A program made the translations under genes and the position numbers. This document shows, piece after piece, positions 12,131 to 20,875 of a stretch of DNA of 20,875 nucleotides (the first letter of the stretch is position 1; each line of letters opens with the position of its first letter). The stretch comes from a virus: the IMG/VR virus record IMGVR_UViG_3300024259_000177, positions 1-20,875 of that record. One strand, given 5' to 3'. Below the pieces are notes generated by a model. That model saw nothing but the letters and a program-made list of their open reading frames with translations, had not been told where the DNA came from and searched no databases.

Positions 12131-12985
12131 TTATGATGATAGTGCTGCTGCCGTTAAAGTGTTCCTTGCTGGTGCTGCTGCTGCCGTTTTTCCTGTCCAG
12201 GTATCCACAACATATTCGTCACAATCTTGGATATAAGTGTTTCCATAAGCTACATATCCTTTGCTATCTATTGCACAAGAACCACCGGAACCCCTTGTAG
12301 GTGCAGGGCAATCTGTTCTGGACGTATAAGAGTCAGGTGAATACTCTTGAAGGTCATTTGAGGCCCCAACATTGTAAGTATAACTCCCTATTGTAAAGCC
12401 GTAAGGTAAGTTTGCTCCTCCTCCTGGAAGGTTAGTTTTGTTAGTCCATGAATCAGGATCATATTCATCGTTATCCGCAAGTGCTGCACCAGAATACCCA
12501 CCCATAATATAAATTTTATCATTAAGAGTAGTAGCTAAATGCCCACCCCTTCCTGGTGTTGGGCAATCGGTTTTACTCGTCCATGTATCAGGTATGTACT
12601 GCTCTGTATCTCGAAGGTCTGAAGGTTGCCCCGCTATTGCATAACCAGCACTTCCTATAGATGCACCAGACAATCCATTTCTTATAGAAGCAATATTAGT
12701 TTTAGATGCCCATGAGTTTAAACTTGGATCATATTCATCGCAAAACGCTATATATGCTAATGAAACATACCCACCAGCAACGTAAGCTTTATTAGATATA
12801 GGCATAGATGCAGCACCTCTCCCAATATGCCCTGCTGTGCAGTCAGTCTTACTTGTCCAAGTATCAAGTTCATAACTGTCACAATCTTGAACGTCTGCTG
12901 TTGAACTTGTTCCACCGAACCAATATCCTCTTTCTACAAGAATTGCCAGCAAAGCTGCTGCCATTAACATTCGATTGCTTAACAT
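12131..12985 (-). CDS. Kelch-like propeller protein, candidate receptor-binding tail protein
   Basis: This 284-residue protein is built of about six repeats of roughly 40-46 residues. Each has 'DEY..DxWTSKTD' followed by 'GG' strands, with repeat cores at about 37-48, 83-96, 128-140, 173-184, 213-225 and 256-267 ('GGYSGAALADNDEYDPDSW' is a clear example). Repeats of this kind form Kelch-type beta propellers, which bind proteins or sugars. The N-terminus 'MLSNRMLMAAALLAILVERG' is hydrophobic but lacks a clear cleavage site. Position after the fibre genes suggests a host-contact function; this is inference. It may also be a chaperone or a cell-surface mimic. Confidence 0.7.
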   Translation of the reverse strand: MLSNRMLMAAALLAILVERGYWFGGTSSTADVQDCDSYELDTWTSKTDCTAGHIGRGAASMPISNKAYVAGGYVSLAYIAFCDEYDPSLNSWASKTNIASIRNGLSGASIGSAGYAIAGQPSDLRDTEQYIPDTWTSKTDCPTPGRGGHLATTLNDKIYIMGGYSGAALADNDEYDPDSWTNKTNLPGGGANLPYGFTIGSYTYNVGASNDLQEYSPDSYTSRTDCPAPTRGSGGSCAIDSKGYVAYGNTYIQDCDEYVVDTWTGKTAAAAPARNTLTAAALSS

Positions 12986-12993
12986 ATCAACCT

Positions 12994-13446
12994 CTAATTA
13001 GTGTCGCTTATAATTTTTATTCTTTCGTCAGTTGCTTTAATTTCAAAATCTTTTAAATACTGCGGAGCATCCTCTTTTGAAGATAGATATTCCCTTATTG
13101 ATCTAATTGATTTTATATCAAGCTCTCTTAATCTTTCCTTTGCCTGATTTGAAATTTCAAGGTCTTCTTTCTCCTTGATTCCAGCAAGATAAGTATCAAC
13201 CTCTTCCTGGGATTCAAATTTAGCAACAACAGACCAGATTTGAGTTGCAACGTTATTAATTAATTTTACACCATCATTCTGGACTACCTGCAAATCCGTA
13301 CAAACTGGTTTCTCAGTTTCCGTTACAGGCAAAAAACCCTTGCTTTCAACGTGCTCCGGTTTGAAATCTCTTGGCAAGCTGGATGGATAAACTAACCTTT
13401 TAACTTCACTTTCGGCATAAACTCCGTTATCTTTAAAATATCTCAT
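12994..13446 (-). CDS. Tail-fibre-associated protein (150 residues)
   Basis: An N-terminal small beta region ('YAESEVKRLVYPSSLP', 'KPVCTDLQVVQNDGVKLIN', 'QIWSVVAKF') is followed by a C-terminal helix bundle ('QAKERLRELDIKSIRSIREYL' to the end). The order and the 'ERLRELDIKSIRSIRE' helix resemble phage tail-fibre or fibre-assembly proteins of the type found next to fibres (DUF4376-like). It lies between the 258-residue fibre and the Kelch protein. GAGGTATAAT precedes the start. A fibre C-terminal or chaperone role is plausible. Confidence 0.6.
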   Translation of the reverse strand: MRYFKDNGVYAESEVKRLVYPSSLPRDFKPEHVESKGFLPVTETEKPVCTDLQVVQNDGVKLINNVATQIWSVVAKFESQEEVDTYLAGIKEKEDLEISNQAKERLRELDIKSIRSIREYLSSKEDAPQYLKDFEIKATDERIKIISDTN

Positions 13447-13458
13447 ATTATACCTCTT

Positions 13459-14235
13459 TTAAGAAATGTCTAAGCCAACAAGAAAACCAAGCCATGTTGT
13501 CCCAGCATCATTTGTTGTGAACACCAAAACATCTACCCCAGCAGCAGTAAGTGTGGGTGCTGTAGCAGAGGGCCAATCAACACTTGCAGGCCAATTAACT
13601 GTCTGGCTTCCACCATTTGTCAAAAATAAAGTAAAACTTCCGTTCGACCCGGATGCTGGTGGATTACTGAAAGTCAATGTTTCCTCTGCTGTACTTACGG
13701 TTGCAGATACTACATTCCCATCTTCAAGATCAATATCATCAGACCCACCCCCAAGATCACCCAATGGATTTAATGTTTCTGAAATGTCTATTAATTTAGC
13801 TCTTGATAAAACTGCATCTGCCATTGCAATTGCTGTTCCTGCAACATACCCTGTGATTAAAACCCACCATGTGCCACCATCACCAACTGGATTATGATTC
13901 GTATTCGACCCTTGAGCAGATCTGTAAGAAAGAAAATCAGTACCCCACACGGTATCACCAGCATCATAAGTTACTGCGTTTGACCATTCAGTAGCATCCA
14001 CAGCAGCTATTGCAGCCAATGAAGCTGCTGAAGCTGTATTAGAATATCCATTGACTGCCGTTGAAAGAGCATTCACTTGTGATGTCCAGACAATCAACTC
14101 TCCTGTCGTTACGGTTCCCCAAGAAGACAAAACAGCCAAAAAAGCATCTGCCCTTGCATCAAAATTATCGGGATCAGTTCTCGCTGGAGCAGTTCCTGGG
14201 TCTGAAATTGTTTGTGCAATCTGATATGCAGCCAT
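13459..14235 (-). CDS. Tail fibre protein (258 residues)
   Basis: Low-complexity, Ala/Thr/Ser/Gly-rich sequence typical of phage fibres. A helical stretch (about 20-75) is followed by a module resembling carbohydrate-binding CBM5/12 units ('WSNAVTYDAGDTVWGTDFLS', about residues 83-102, with 'YRSAQGSNTNHNP'). The C-terminal beta-rich domain ('SGSNGSFTLFLTNGGSQTVN') resembles collar or knob domains. It is probably part of the host-adsorption apparatus. AGGAGAGAATAA lies before the ATG. Confidence 0.7.
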   Translation of the reverse strand: MAAYQIAQTISDPGTAPARTDPDNFDARADAFLAVLSSWGTVTTGELIVWTSQVNALSTAVNGYSNTASAASLAAIAAVDATEWSNAVTYDAGDTVWGTDFLSYRSAQGSNTNHNPVGDGGTWWVLITGYVAGTAIAMADAVLSRAKLIDISETLNPLGDLGGGSDDIDLEDGNVVSATVSTAEETLTFSNPPASGSNGSFTLFLTNGGSQTVNWPASVDWPSATAPTLTAAGVDVLVFTTNDAGTTWLGFLVGLDIS

Positions 14236-14246
14236 TTATTCTCTCC

Positions 14247-15743
14247 TTATGTTAAACCTTGTATTTCTAAGTCACATTCTGATTTTGTTTTACCTTCCAC
14301 CATAACTTCAAAATCACTAAAAAAACCAAACGCAATTGCCATTGATAAGCTTGTTGAATCATTATTTGAATCCCAGACACAAGGGATAGCTCTCAACTGT
14401 GTCAGTGTCTGAAAAACTTGGTCAACACCATCTGTAGAAACATGTATCGTGTATCTCAGTTCTTTTGCATAAGCTCTTTGAACCAAAGCATATTCACCAA
14501 AAGTATTCGCCTCTTTGGTTGAAAAGTCTGATATGCTGCCTCTCAATCCGTATTTTGTTTCACCAAGGAAAGATGAATGCCCAACAACCAGATGTCCTAC
14601 CCGGATCGTATCATTCGCATCACCTGTGAAAATAACCCGGCATGAAGTATTGTAATCATAAGTGAAAGAGTGAGCGGAAGATGTTGAGAACCTGATGGGT
14701 GAAAAAAAGTAATCAGACCAGCTTAAAACTTCTGACTGATAGAGGGAATTAGACTCCCCGTCATAAACCAGAGCCATCGTCCAATCGGTTTGTGCTCCAC
14801 CTGTCCCAACATCAAAAATAGTTGCCGTTACTTCAGCAACCCCTGTGCTTTGTGTCCAATCGGTAAGAGTGCCATAGAAAAATGTCCTCTGGTCTGATGT
14901 CCGATAGACCTCAACCTTGTCTCCTATCACCCACGTTCTTGAAGCTGCATGAGTAAATGTCATGGCATGTGCTCCAAGGGCAGGAGTTATTGATGTTACG
15001 CTTGTTTCTGTTATGCTGTCATTGCTCAGAATATAATTAACTGTTTTTGCTTCAGATAAAAAAAATGCTAACTTGTTACACTTGTCAGACTTTACCTTAA
15101 CGCTTATCTTGACAGGATTTTCTGCCTGCGAACTCATGTAATCGTCAAACATTTTCCAACGGTTTGATGCAGAAACTTTCACCCAATTTGTTCCGTCATC
15201 ATCTGGTGGGAAATTGCCCTGATTTGAACCTACTTGTCCTTCATAAATATCTCTTGAATAATATTCGCCTATTTTTTTTGCAGAAAAATTTGTAACAGAT
15301 CCAACAAAGCTTGCAGCAGTTACCCCGATAAGATTGTCTGAACTACCGACTGTTATAATTTCTTGGTATACACCGTCTGCACCTCTCGCTGATCCTGCCG
15401 TCCCCCTCACATAAGGAGTAACTGTCCCAGATGAGAAGTTTTTAACTTCAAACTGGAAAAGAACCAAATCTCCTGTCACTGCACTATCTGTAACCTGTGT
15501 TAATGCTTCAATTGCTGTCGCTGCATCATATTCTGAATCAGTCCCATCATATGTCCATAAAGCACCTTTGGTAAACTGATCATAGATACAAGATCCGTAA
15601 GAGAAAATTTCTGTAAAGTCGGAATACATAACATAAACTCTCGCCCCTACAGCATAAGATGTAGCAGCCAACCAATCAGAAAAGGCAGCTTCAGAAACAT
15701 TTGAAGCAAGAAGATTCGTTATTTTAGGTATTGTAACTTGCAT
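14247..15743 (-). CDS. Tail protein downstream of the tape measure (498 residues)
   Basis: A 498-residue beta-rich protein, coupled to the tape measure by a TAATG overlap. The N-terminal 'WLAATSYAVGARVYV' resembles sugar-binding CBM-like modules, and 'YEGQVGSNQGNFPPDDDGTNW' (about 167-187) is a second such block. The C-terminal ~60 residues (TIHVSTDGVDQVFQTLTQLR, 'FFSDFEVMVEGKTKSECDLE') resemble tail-tip proteins of other phages. It probably belongs to the tail tip or baseplate hub. The exact place (distal tail, hub, fibre) is unknown. Confidence 0.65.
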   Translation of the reverse strand: MQVTIPKITNLLASNVSEAAFSDWLAATSYAVGARVYVMYSDFTEIFSYGSCIYDQFTKGALWTYDGTDSEYDAATAIEALTQVTDSAVTGDLVLFQFEVKNFSSGTVTPYVRGTAGSARGADGVYQEIITVGSSDNLIGVTAASFVGSVTNFSAKKIGEYYSRDIYEGQVGSNQGNFPPDDDGTNWVKVSASNRWKMFDDYMSSQAENPVKISVKVKSDKCNKLAFFLSEAKTVNYILSNDSITETSVTSITPALGAHAMTFTHAASRTWVIGDKVEVYRTSDQRTFFYGTLTDWTQSTGVAEVTATIFDVGTGGAQTDWTMALVYDGESNSLYQSEVLSWSDYFFSPIRFSTSSAHSFTYDYNTSCRVIFTGDANDTIRVGHLVVGHSSFLGETKYGLRGSISDFSTKEANTFGEYALVQRAYAKELRYTIHVSTDGVDQVFQTLTQLRAIPCVWDSNNDSTSLSMAIAFGFFSDFEVMVEGKTKSECDLEIQGLT

Positions 15744-18700
15744 TATCCTGTCTCCGTAACCGCAAATGAGGTTCCACCATTAGTGACTCTATCAAGAGTC
15801 TGTTTTATTTTCTTTATCTTTAAAGCGTTTGTTGAGTTTATAGCCTTTAGGTCTTCTCTTAGGCTTTGCAACACTGACAGTATCCCTTTTGAATAATCGT
15901 TTTTTATAACCAAAGGAATGTTTGCACCATTCATCGGGATAATTGCTTCTGTGCCGTGGAGCATAGCAGGGAATCCTGACTTTGGCCCTGATGCAACCCC
16001 GCCCTCTGCGTACCCGTAAGCTGAAGTTAGTTTATTTATATCTGCTGCTATTTCTGCCGGCTGGAATCCAACCTCTTCTGCCCAATCTGCTTTTTGAAAA
16101 ATTGTAGAACTATTCCACTCAGCAAGCGAAGCTGATATTTGAGCTTTTGATAATCCTGAAATACCATATTTTGCAATGATTTGAGCTTCTGTTTCTGTGG
16201 CTATATTTTTGCCTGTTGTATCTAATTGCCAAGGCATCCATTGAGAAGGATCTGATACTGTCTTTGGGCCGGTTTGCCCAGTTACCGGGTTAGTAACAAT
16301 ATTTGTCTTCGGGTCAGGTGGCAATAAATTAAGACTGCCCAATGCACCTGCTAAGCTTATTAGCGTAGAATCAAGTTTTCCAAAAACACTATCTTGCCCA
16401 AAAAATTTATTAAATAGACCATAGTAGGTCAAAAAAGTATCATCACCCATAAGAGCTTTAATCGATTCATCCACGAAGCCTATACTATCATTTATCCCCT
16501 CAAGTTCAGTTAATTGCTCACCCAAAGTTTTGTCAGTAATGCTCAAAGCATCAACCTGTCCATCGGCTGCATCTTCAACATCTTGCAGAGTCCCAATTAT
16601 CTTTGCATAAACTTTTTTGTATTCATATGATGTTGGAGATTCGGCTAATGCTCTTGCGAGGATCTGGCTTGAAAGACCAGGAAGTTTGTTTGCCCCTGCC
16701 ATCGCTATTAAAGAATCTGACGATTTTGCATCCCCGGCAGCTTTATTAAAATCTTTTATCAGATTGGTTAATGAGCTACTTCCACTCATTCCAAATTGTT
16801 GTTCAAGAGACTTAATTGTATCGCCCATTGTGTCACCGATATCTTCAAATGCCTCTGAAGTTTCTTTAACCATATCGGCAAGAATCATTAAATCACCGGT
16901 TGCCTCATCAACTGATACCCCAAAGGTTTCGGTTGCAGTGATAAATTCTGTGGCAGACATGCCCAAAACACTTTTCACAAAAGCAGCTTGCTGTTGCCCG
17001 GAACCAAGATCGACTCCGTATTTAGAGCCGATGCCCATTGCAGCGAACTCATTCTCAAGACCGTATATGCTTGCCTTGGCACTACCGATTGTTTGCAGAT
17101 GCCCTCTGAATAAATCCAGACCTTGAACTGCCATTAAAGTATCGACAATAATTGTGATACCATTCCTTAACTGGTTTGCACCGTCAACAAAAGTAGTATT
17201 CCCAGTTGACACAATTGAATCGTACACACCATTAAAAAAGCTTATTATTTTTTCGCCTTGGCTTGCTATGTTCTGCATCTTAATTTGATCTGATGACCAG
17301 ATAATACCCTTGACTGATTCTGACATGCTGTTGACCATTCCAACCGCAGCAGCACTCAAGTTTTTTATTTCTTCCCAGAAAATAACTTCTTGTAATTCAT
17401 GAGCCTTTGTCAGTTCTTCAGCCGTTGCATTGTTCTTTACAAGAGCTTCATTCAAAAGATCGAACCCTTCGACAAGGGTTTTTATCGTTGCTGCAACAGG
17501 GTCAAGATTTAATGCTTCAATGGCATCTTCCATCTCTGAAAGAGAATTTGAAACAAAGGCAATTTGCTGATAAGCCTCGACAGAACTTAATCCAAGATCG
17601 TTTACCCTGTCATTAAATTTATCCATGAAATCGGTTGTCTTGTTCACGATATCGGCAAAAGCAATGAATGAATCCCAAGTCGATGAACCTTCAGGCATTA
17701 TGGCTTCAAAGAAAGCTGTGTTGAAAATGTCTGCCATAGCTGAAACCTGATGCGTGATTGTTTCATAAACAGGCTCTGTGTATAAATAAGGATCTGCACC
17801 AGAACCTTTTCCTTGAGGACTGAAAGCAGAACTATCATAAAACTCTCTGCTGCCCGGTTGTGGAGCATTCTTTGCTGCAATTGACCCAGCAGTAATGTAT
17901 TGGCTGCCGACTATTGTATTGACACCTTTACCGACTGCTCCTGCCCCTGGAATCACACCCAAAAGCATTGAGCCAACCAGTTCAGAGAAAACAGCCTTTG
18001 AAAGACCCTTCAAGGCTTGCCCTGCATCCATATCTTCCGTGAGTCTGAATGATACACCCAAGTGCTGATAATCTTTCAGGACATCGTTTATATTTGTTGA
18101 CATGGCTTTATCAACACTGGCAAAAACAGTATCAAAATAATCAAATAAAACATTTCTCATCTCTGGTTCATTATCGAAATCTGCTGCGAACACACGGTAA
18201 TCATAAAGGTTGGATTTGAAATCATCGTACATGTTTTCCATTGCTATTTCATATGGATTTATTTCACGGTCAAAACTTCCAGTACCAAATTTCCAGGCTT
18301 CTTTTGACATCCCGGATATTCCGAATTGCGGTTTTTCTGAGAACATCCGGCCTAAAACTTTTGTTGCTATCATCCCGGCTGCTGCGATAACTCCGATACC
18401 GGCTGCACCTGTAAGCATGCTTGGCCAGGAAGCACCCGCAGAAAGGCCACCACCGCCAAGTGTTCCAGACAAACCGCCGCCACCAATTCCGGCACTCCAT
18501 GCAGCATTCCCGGCAGTTGCCATTGAGCCAGGGACACCAGAAGCAAGGGCAAAGCTACCCGATGGAACAGAATTAAAAAGGCTTCCAAAAACGGGGGATG
18601 TAGATAATTTATTTAAAATACCAGTGCCGAGCTTGTCCCCTATTTTTCCCAATATTCCAGAACCACCGCCAGAACCACCGCCGCCCAATACACCAGATAC

Positions 18701-20875
18701 AAGATTTAAAAGGATGGGTGTTGTGGCATCCGCCAGGATCTGAGCGAAAGTTTTTTTGAAAGTGTTCAACATATGATCCATGAAATCATCCCATGAACTC
18801 ATTTGACCATCAAGAATTCCTTCCCAAAAATCGGCAGCAATATCATGTATGTTGTCATACATGTGCTGGTAATCTTTTTCCTGTTTCTTGATAGCTTTGT
18901 CTCTGGCTTTTTCTTCGTCCGTCAACCGTTTTTGATATGCTTTATAATCATTGTTTGTTATTTTTGTCTGGGTTTCTTCGTGTTGCTTTATTGCCTTGTC
19001 CAAACCTTTTTGCCTGATCAACCACATGTCATCTTGCATTCTTTCGCCTTGGTCTATTTCAGCTTTAGCGAATCCAAGGTTTTTCTTGAGGAGATCTTTG
19101 TATGATTTTTCGATAGCTGCTGCACGGTTTTTCTCAATCCTTATTTGTGCATCAGCAGATTTTTTTTCCAAGGATGCTATCTGTTTTAATGCCTCGTCTC
19201 GTATCCTTACATCTGTATTATTTCCTTCTTCCCAAAGCTTTAAATTTTCTTTTAAGCTCTTTAATCTTTCAGCATCGGTTTCTTTAATACTGCCTAGCAT
19301 TTCCTTATTGAATTTATCAGCTTTTGATGTTGAGGAAGTCTCGAACTCTCCTTTTAATTTTTGCCAATGTGATATATAATTTGATAAAGATGTGTCTGAT
19401 CCATAATCTAAGTCTTGGTTTATTTCTTTAAACCCTAATGCCGTCCAAGCTGCAACTTGTTGTACTTCAATTAATAACTGTTTTAATTCGCCTAACTTGC
19501 CAGTATATCCTTTAAGAGAAGCTGTCATCTCATCGTTCTCAACAACATTACTAAATAAGATAGGCTCTCCGTTTTTCCACTTTCTCACGCTACTTAAAAA
19601 ATCCTCTTGTTTTTCCTTTAAAGAATCATAACTCGCTATAGTTGCTTTTATAGAAATGCGTAAGTCTTCTTGAGTGACTGCGGTTCCTTCTCTTAGTGCG
19701 GCATCTGTTCTTCTGCCAGCTACTTCTATCTCTCTTAATGTAGATACCATTGCTGCCATTTCTTCAGGATTAGCAGTTATCCAATCTGTAAAATTTATTT
19801 TACCTTCGCTTGCGAACCCAATGCCTTTGAAAAAATTTGTGAATGCAACTATTCTATCCATGCTAAATGCAGCCAACGTGCCAGATAACTCTACTATACT
19901 GCCAAGATTTTTAGCAAAAGCTTGAGTTGCAATTATAAACTCTGGGTCTTTAAGCTCATCGGAGAATGCTAATATTGCATCAGCGACATCATCCATGAAT
20001 CCGTTATTTGACATCTTGACTTTTAGTTCTTCCCACGTTTCACTTAATAAATTTACAGCTTTTACTGAATCCGCTATTGTCCCAATATATGTTTCATCCA
20101 TTGCCTTTGAAAACTTTGGCAAGAAAACATCTGCATATACTTCTCCTGCACTGACAGCCTTGTCAAAAGCCTCTACTGTCATGCCCATAGCCTTCGCACC
20201 CAATTGGAAAGCACCAGGAAGACTGTCTCCCATTTGCCTCCTTATTTCTTCCATACTAATTTTTCCTTTTGAGAGCATCTGTTCTAAAGCGAGAAAAGTT
20301 AACGACATCTTCTCATTTGATAGCCCCAAAATAGCACCAGCATTTGATACCGATCTAAATATTTTCTGAATTTCTTTCATTGGAAGTGTAGACGACCGTG
20401 CAGCAGCTAAAAACCCCTTATAACCTTCTCTCAATGTGAAAAAATTAAGACCAAGTTCTTTTGCGGTGTCTCTTAAAAATTCAAACTGAACATTGGCTCC
20501 AGCTACTGAGCCTGTTATTGATTTATAAGCATTCTCAGCAACAAGTGTTCTTCTACCAGCATCCCAAATTGCTGTGCTTAATTCCTTGACTGTGTACACA
20601 GCAGCAGAGGCAGCTAACCCCAAACTTATGAGCTTGGATCTAGTGGACATTATAGAATCACCAAGTGCCTGCATTCTATATTTAGATCTGTCCAGCTTAT
20701 TCGCCATAGCTTTTGCTTGCTTGCCTGTATAACCCATCTGGATACCAAGAGCTTTTATTTCCTTCTTAGAAAGACTAGCAGCAGTGGCAACCTTACGCAT
20801 AGCTCCTTCAGCCTGTTTCATAGCCTGATTACGCAGCATCTTTTCATTTAACTTTGTAAACTCTTTTGAAGTCAT
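15743..20875 (-). CDS. Tape measure protein (1710 residues)
   Basis: The protein sets tail length and is ejected with the DNA. The N-terminal 100-260 region contains the tape-measure domain pattern: 'LGLSNEKMSLTFLALEQMLS' (183-202) and 'GKISMEEIRRQMGDSLPGAF' (203-222), followed by 'LGAKAMGMTVEAFDKAVSAG'. Long coiled coils follow (about 500-690), then a glycine-rich segment near 730-745 and hydrophobic stretches near 85-98 and 820-840, which may contact the membrane. The C-terminus has the common 'YAEGGVASGPKSGFPAMLHG' plus 'TEAIIPM' motif (about 1630-1660). The ATG falls on the last three bases of the window, so the true start could lie upstream and the gene may be truncated. A tail of roughly 250 nm would follow from the usual 1.5 Angstrom per residue rule. 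Confidence 0.93.
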   Translation of the reverse strand: MTSKEFTKLNEKMLRNQAMKQAEGAMRKVATAASLSKKEIKALGIQMGYTGKQAKAMANKLDRSKYRMQALGDSIMSTRSKLISLGLAASAAVYTVKELSTAIWDAGRRTLVAENAYKSITGSVAGANVQFEFLRDTAKELGLNFFTLREGYKGFLAAARSSTLPMKEIQKIFRSVSNAGAILGLSNEKMSLTFLALEQMLSKGKISMEEIRRQMGDSLPGAFQLGAKAMGMTVEAFDKAVSAGEVYADVFLPKFSKAMDETYIGTIADSVKAVNLLSETWEELKVKMSNNGFMDDVADAILAFSDELKDPEFIIATQAFAKNLGSIVELSGTLAAFSMDRIVAFTNFFKGIGFASEGKINFTDWITANPEEMAAMVSTLREIEVAGRRTDAALREGTAVTQEDLRISIKATIASYDSLKEKQEDFLSSVRKWKNGEPILFSNVVENDEMTASLKGYTGKLGELKQLLIEVQQVAAWTALGFKEINQDLDYGSDTSLSNYISHWQKLKGEFETSSTSKADKFNKEMLGSIKETDAERLKSLKENLKLWEEGNNTDVRIRDEALKQIASLEKKSADAQIRIEKNRAAAIEKSYKDLLKKNLGFAKAEIDQGERMQDDMWLIRQKGLDKAIKQHEETQTKITNNDYKAYQKRLTDEEKARDKAIKKQEKDYQHMYDNIHDIAADFWEGILDGQMSSWDDFMDHMLNTFKKTFAQILADATTPILLNLVSGVLGGGGSGGGSGILGKIGDKLGTGILNKLSTSPVFGSLFNSVPSGSFALASGVPGSMATAGNAAWSAGIGGGGLSGTLGGGGLSAGASWPSMLTGAAGIGVIAAAGMIATKVLGRMFSEKPQFGISGMSKEAWKFGTGSFDREINPYEIAMENMYDDFKSNLYDYRVFAADFDNEPEMRNVLFDYFDTVFASVDKAMSTNINDVLKDYQHLGVSFRLTEDMDAGQALKGLSKAVFSELVGSMLLGVIPGAGAVGKGVNTIVGSQYITAGSIAAKNAPQPGSREFYDSSAFSPQGKGSGADPYLYTEPVYETITHQVSAMADIFNTAFFEAIMPEGSSTWDSFIAFADIVNKTTDFMDKFNDRVNDLGLSSVEAYQQIAFVSNSLSEMEDAIEALNLDPVAATIKTLVEGFDLLNEALVKNNATAEELTKAHELQEVIFWEEIKNLSAAAVGMVNSMSESVKGIIWSSDQIKMQNIASQGEKIISFFNGVYDSIVSTGNTTFVDGANQLRNGITIIVDTLMAVQGLDLFRGHLQTIGSAKASIYGLENEFAAMGIGSKYGVDLGSGQQQAAFVKSVLGMSATEFITATETFGVSVDEATGDLMILADMVKETSEAFEDIGDTMGDTIKSLEQQFGMSGSSSLTNLIKDFNKAAGDAKSSDSLIAMAGANKLPGLSSQILARALAESPTSYEYKKVYAKIIGTLQDVEDAADGQVDALSITDKTLGEQLTELEGINDSIGFVDESIKALMGDDTFLTYYGLFNKFFGQDSVFGKLDSTLISLAGALGSLNLLPPDPKTNIVTNPVTGQTGPKTVSDPSQWMPWQLDTTGKNIATETEAQIIAKYGISGLSKAQISASLAEWNSSTIFQKADWAEEVGFQPAEIAADINKLTSAYGYAEGGVASGPKSGFPAMLHGTEAIIPMNGANIPLVIKNDYSKGILSVLQSLREDLKAINSTNALKIKKIKQTLDRVTNGGTSFAVTETG

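Noticed and set aside
12131-15743. Diversity-generating retroelement variable repeat in the fibre genes
   Set aside because: No reverse transcriptase or template repeat is present in the window, and no near-identical duplicated segment with adenine-site changes was found.
16617-17126. Plus-strand frame of 169 codons inside the tape measure gene, and similar ones at 18210-18743
   Set aside because: They are antisense shadows of the tape measure reading frame with no start signals or known motif.
1-20875. CRISPR array, tRNA gene, insertion sequence, integrase or attachment site
   Set aside because: No spaced direct repeats, no TpsiC-arm consensus, no transposase or recombinase of the integrase type was seen.

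Overview
The window looks like part of the genome of a tailed double-stranded DNA bacteriophage (Caudoviricetes) or a prophage. It is AT-rich. It carries a 1710-residue tape-measure protein, tail and fibre genes, a lysis cluster and a phage recombination pair (YqaJ/lambda-exonuclease-type nuclease plus ERF annealing protein). Genes are packed head to tail, with repeated ATGA or TAATG stop/start overlaps and strong GGAG-type ribosome binding sites, so the host is a bacterium. No host gene, integrase, portal, terminase, capsid or polymerase gene is visible. The host cannot be named from this sequence, and whether the phage is free or integrated cannot be decided.

Layout. (1) Positions 1-7167, minus strand: an early/accessory operon read leftward from a promoter at about 7209-7237. 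In order of transcription it holds three tiny cysteine-rich proteins, a two-helix membrane protein, a 151-residue unknown, ERF, YqaJ nuclease, a DpdA-like (TGT-fold, 7-deazaguanine DNA modification) protein, a 63-residue unknown, a long coiled-coil protein, a radical SAM protein, a 130-residue phage family protein, a 67-residue unknown, a 226-nt gene-free GC-richer stretch predicted to be a structured RNA, two small unknowns, an HNH endonuclease and the first codons of another gene. (2) Positions 7168-7328: a divergent control region with two back-to-back sigma70-type promoters (both TTGACT with a 17-bp spacer) and a dyad between their -35 boxes. (3) Positions 7329-9089, plus strand: a coupled operon of five small unknown proteins ending in a radical SAM/SPASM-type protein. 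(4) Positions 9093-20875, minus strand: late genes. Read leftward these are tape measure, a 498-residue tail protein, a 258-residue fibre, a 150-residue fibre/assembly protein, a six-repeat Kelch-like propeller, a coiled-coil protein, a 19-residue overlapping peptide, a papain-like (MOA-type) protein, a coiled-coil membrane protein, an M15 endolysin, a small one-helix membrane protein (holin candidate) and a permuted NlpC/P60-type hydrolase.

How it may work together. ERF and YqaJ form a classic phage recombination module. The DpdA-like gene is embedded in the same coupled operon as a radical SAM gene, with a second radical SAM gene in the divergent operon. This suggests (inference only) modification of phage DNA to evade restriction. 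No preQ0 synthesis gene is present here, so the base precursor would have to come from the host or from genes outside the window. The late block ends with tail tip, adsorption and lysis functions. The most novel-looking item is the predicted structured RNA at about 900-1082, followed by the DpdA/radical SAM combination and the MOA-like protein.
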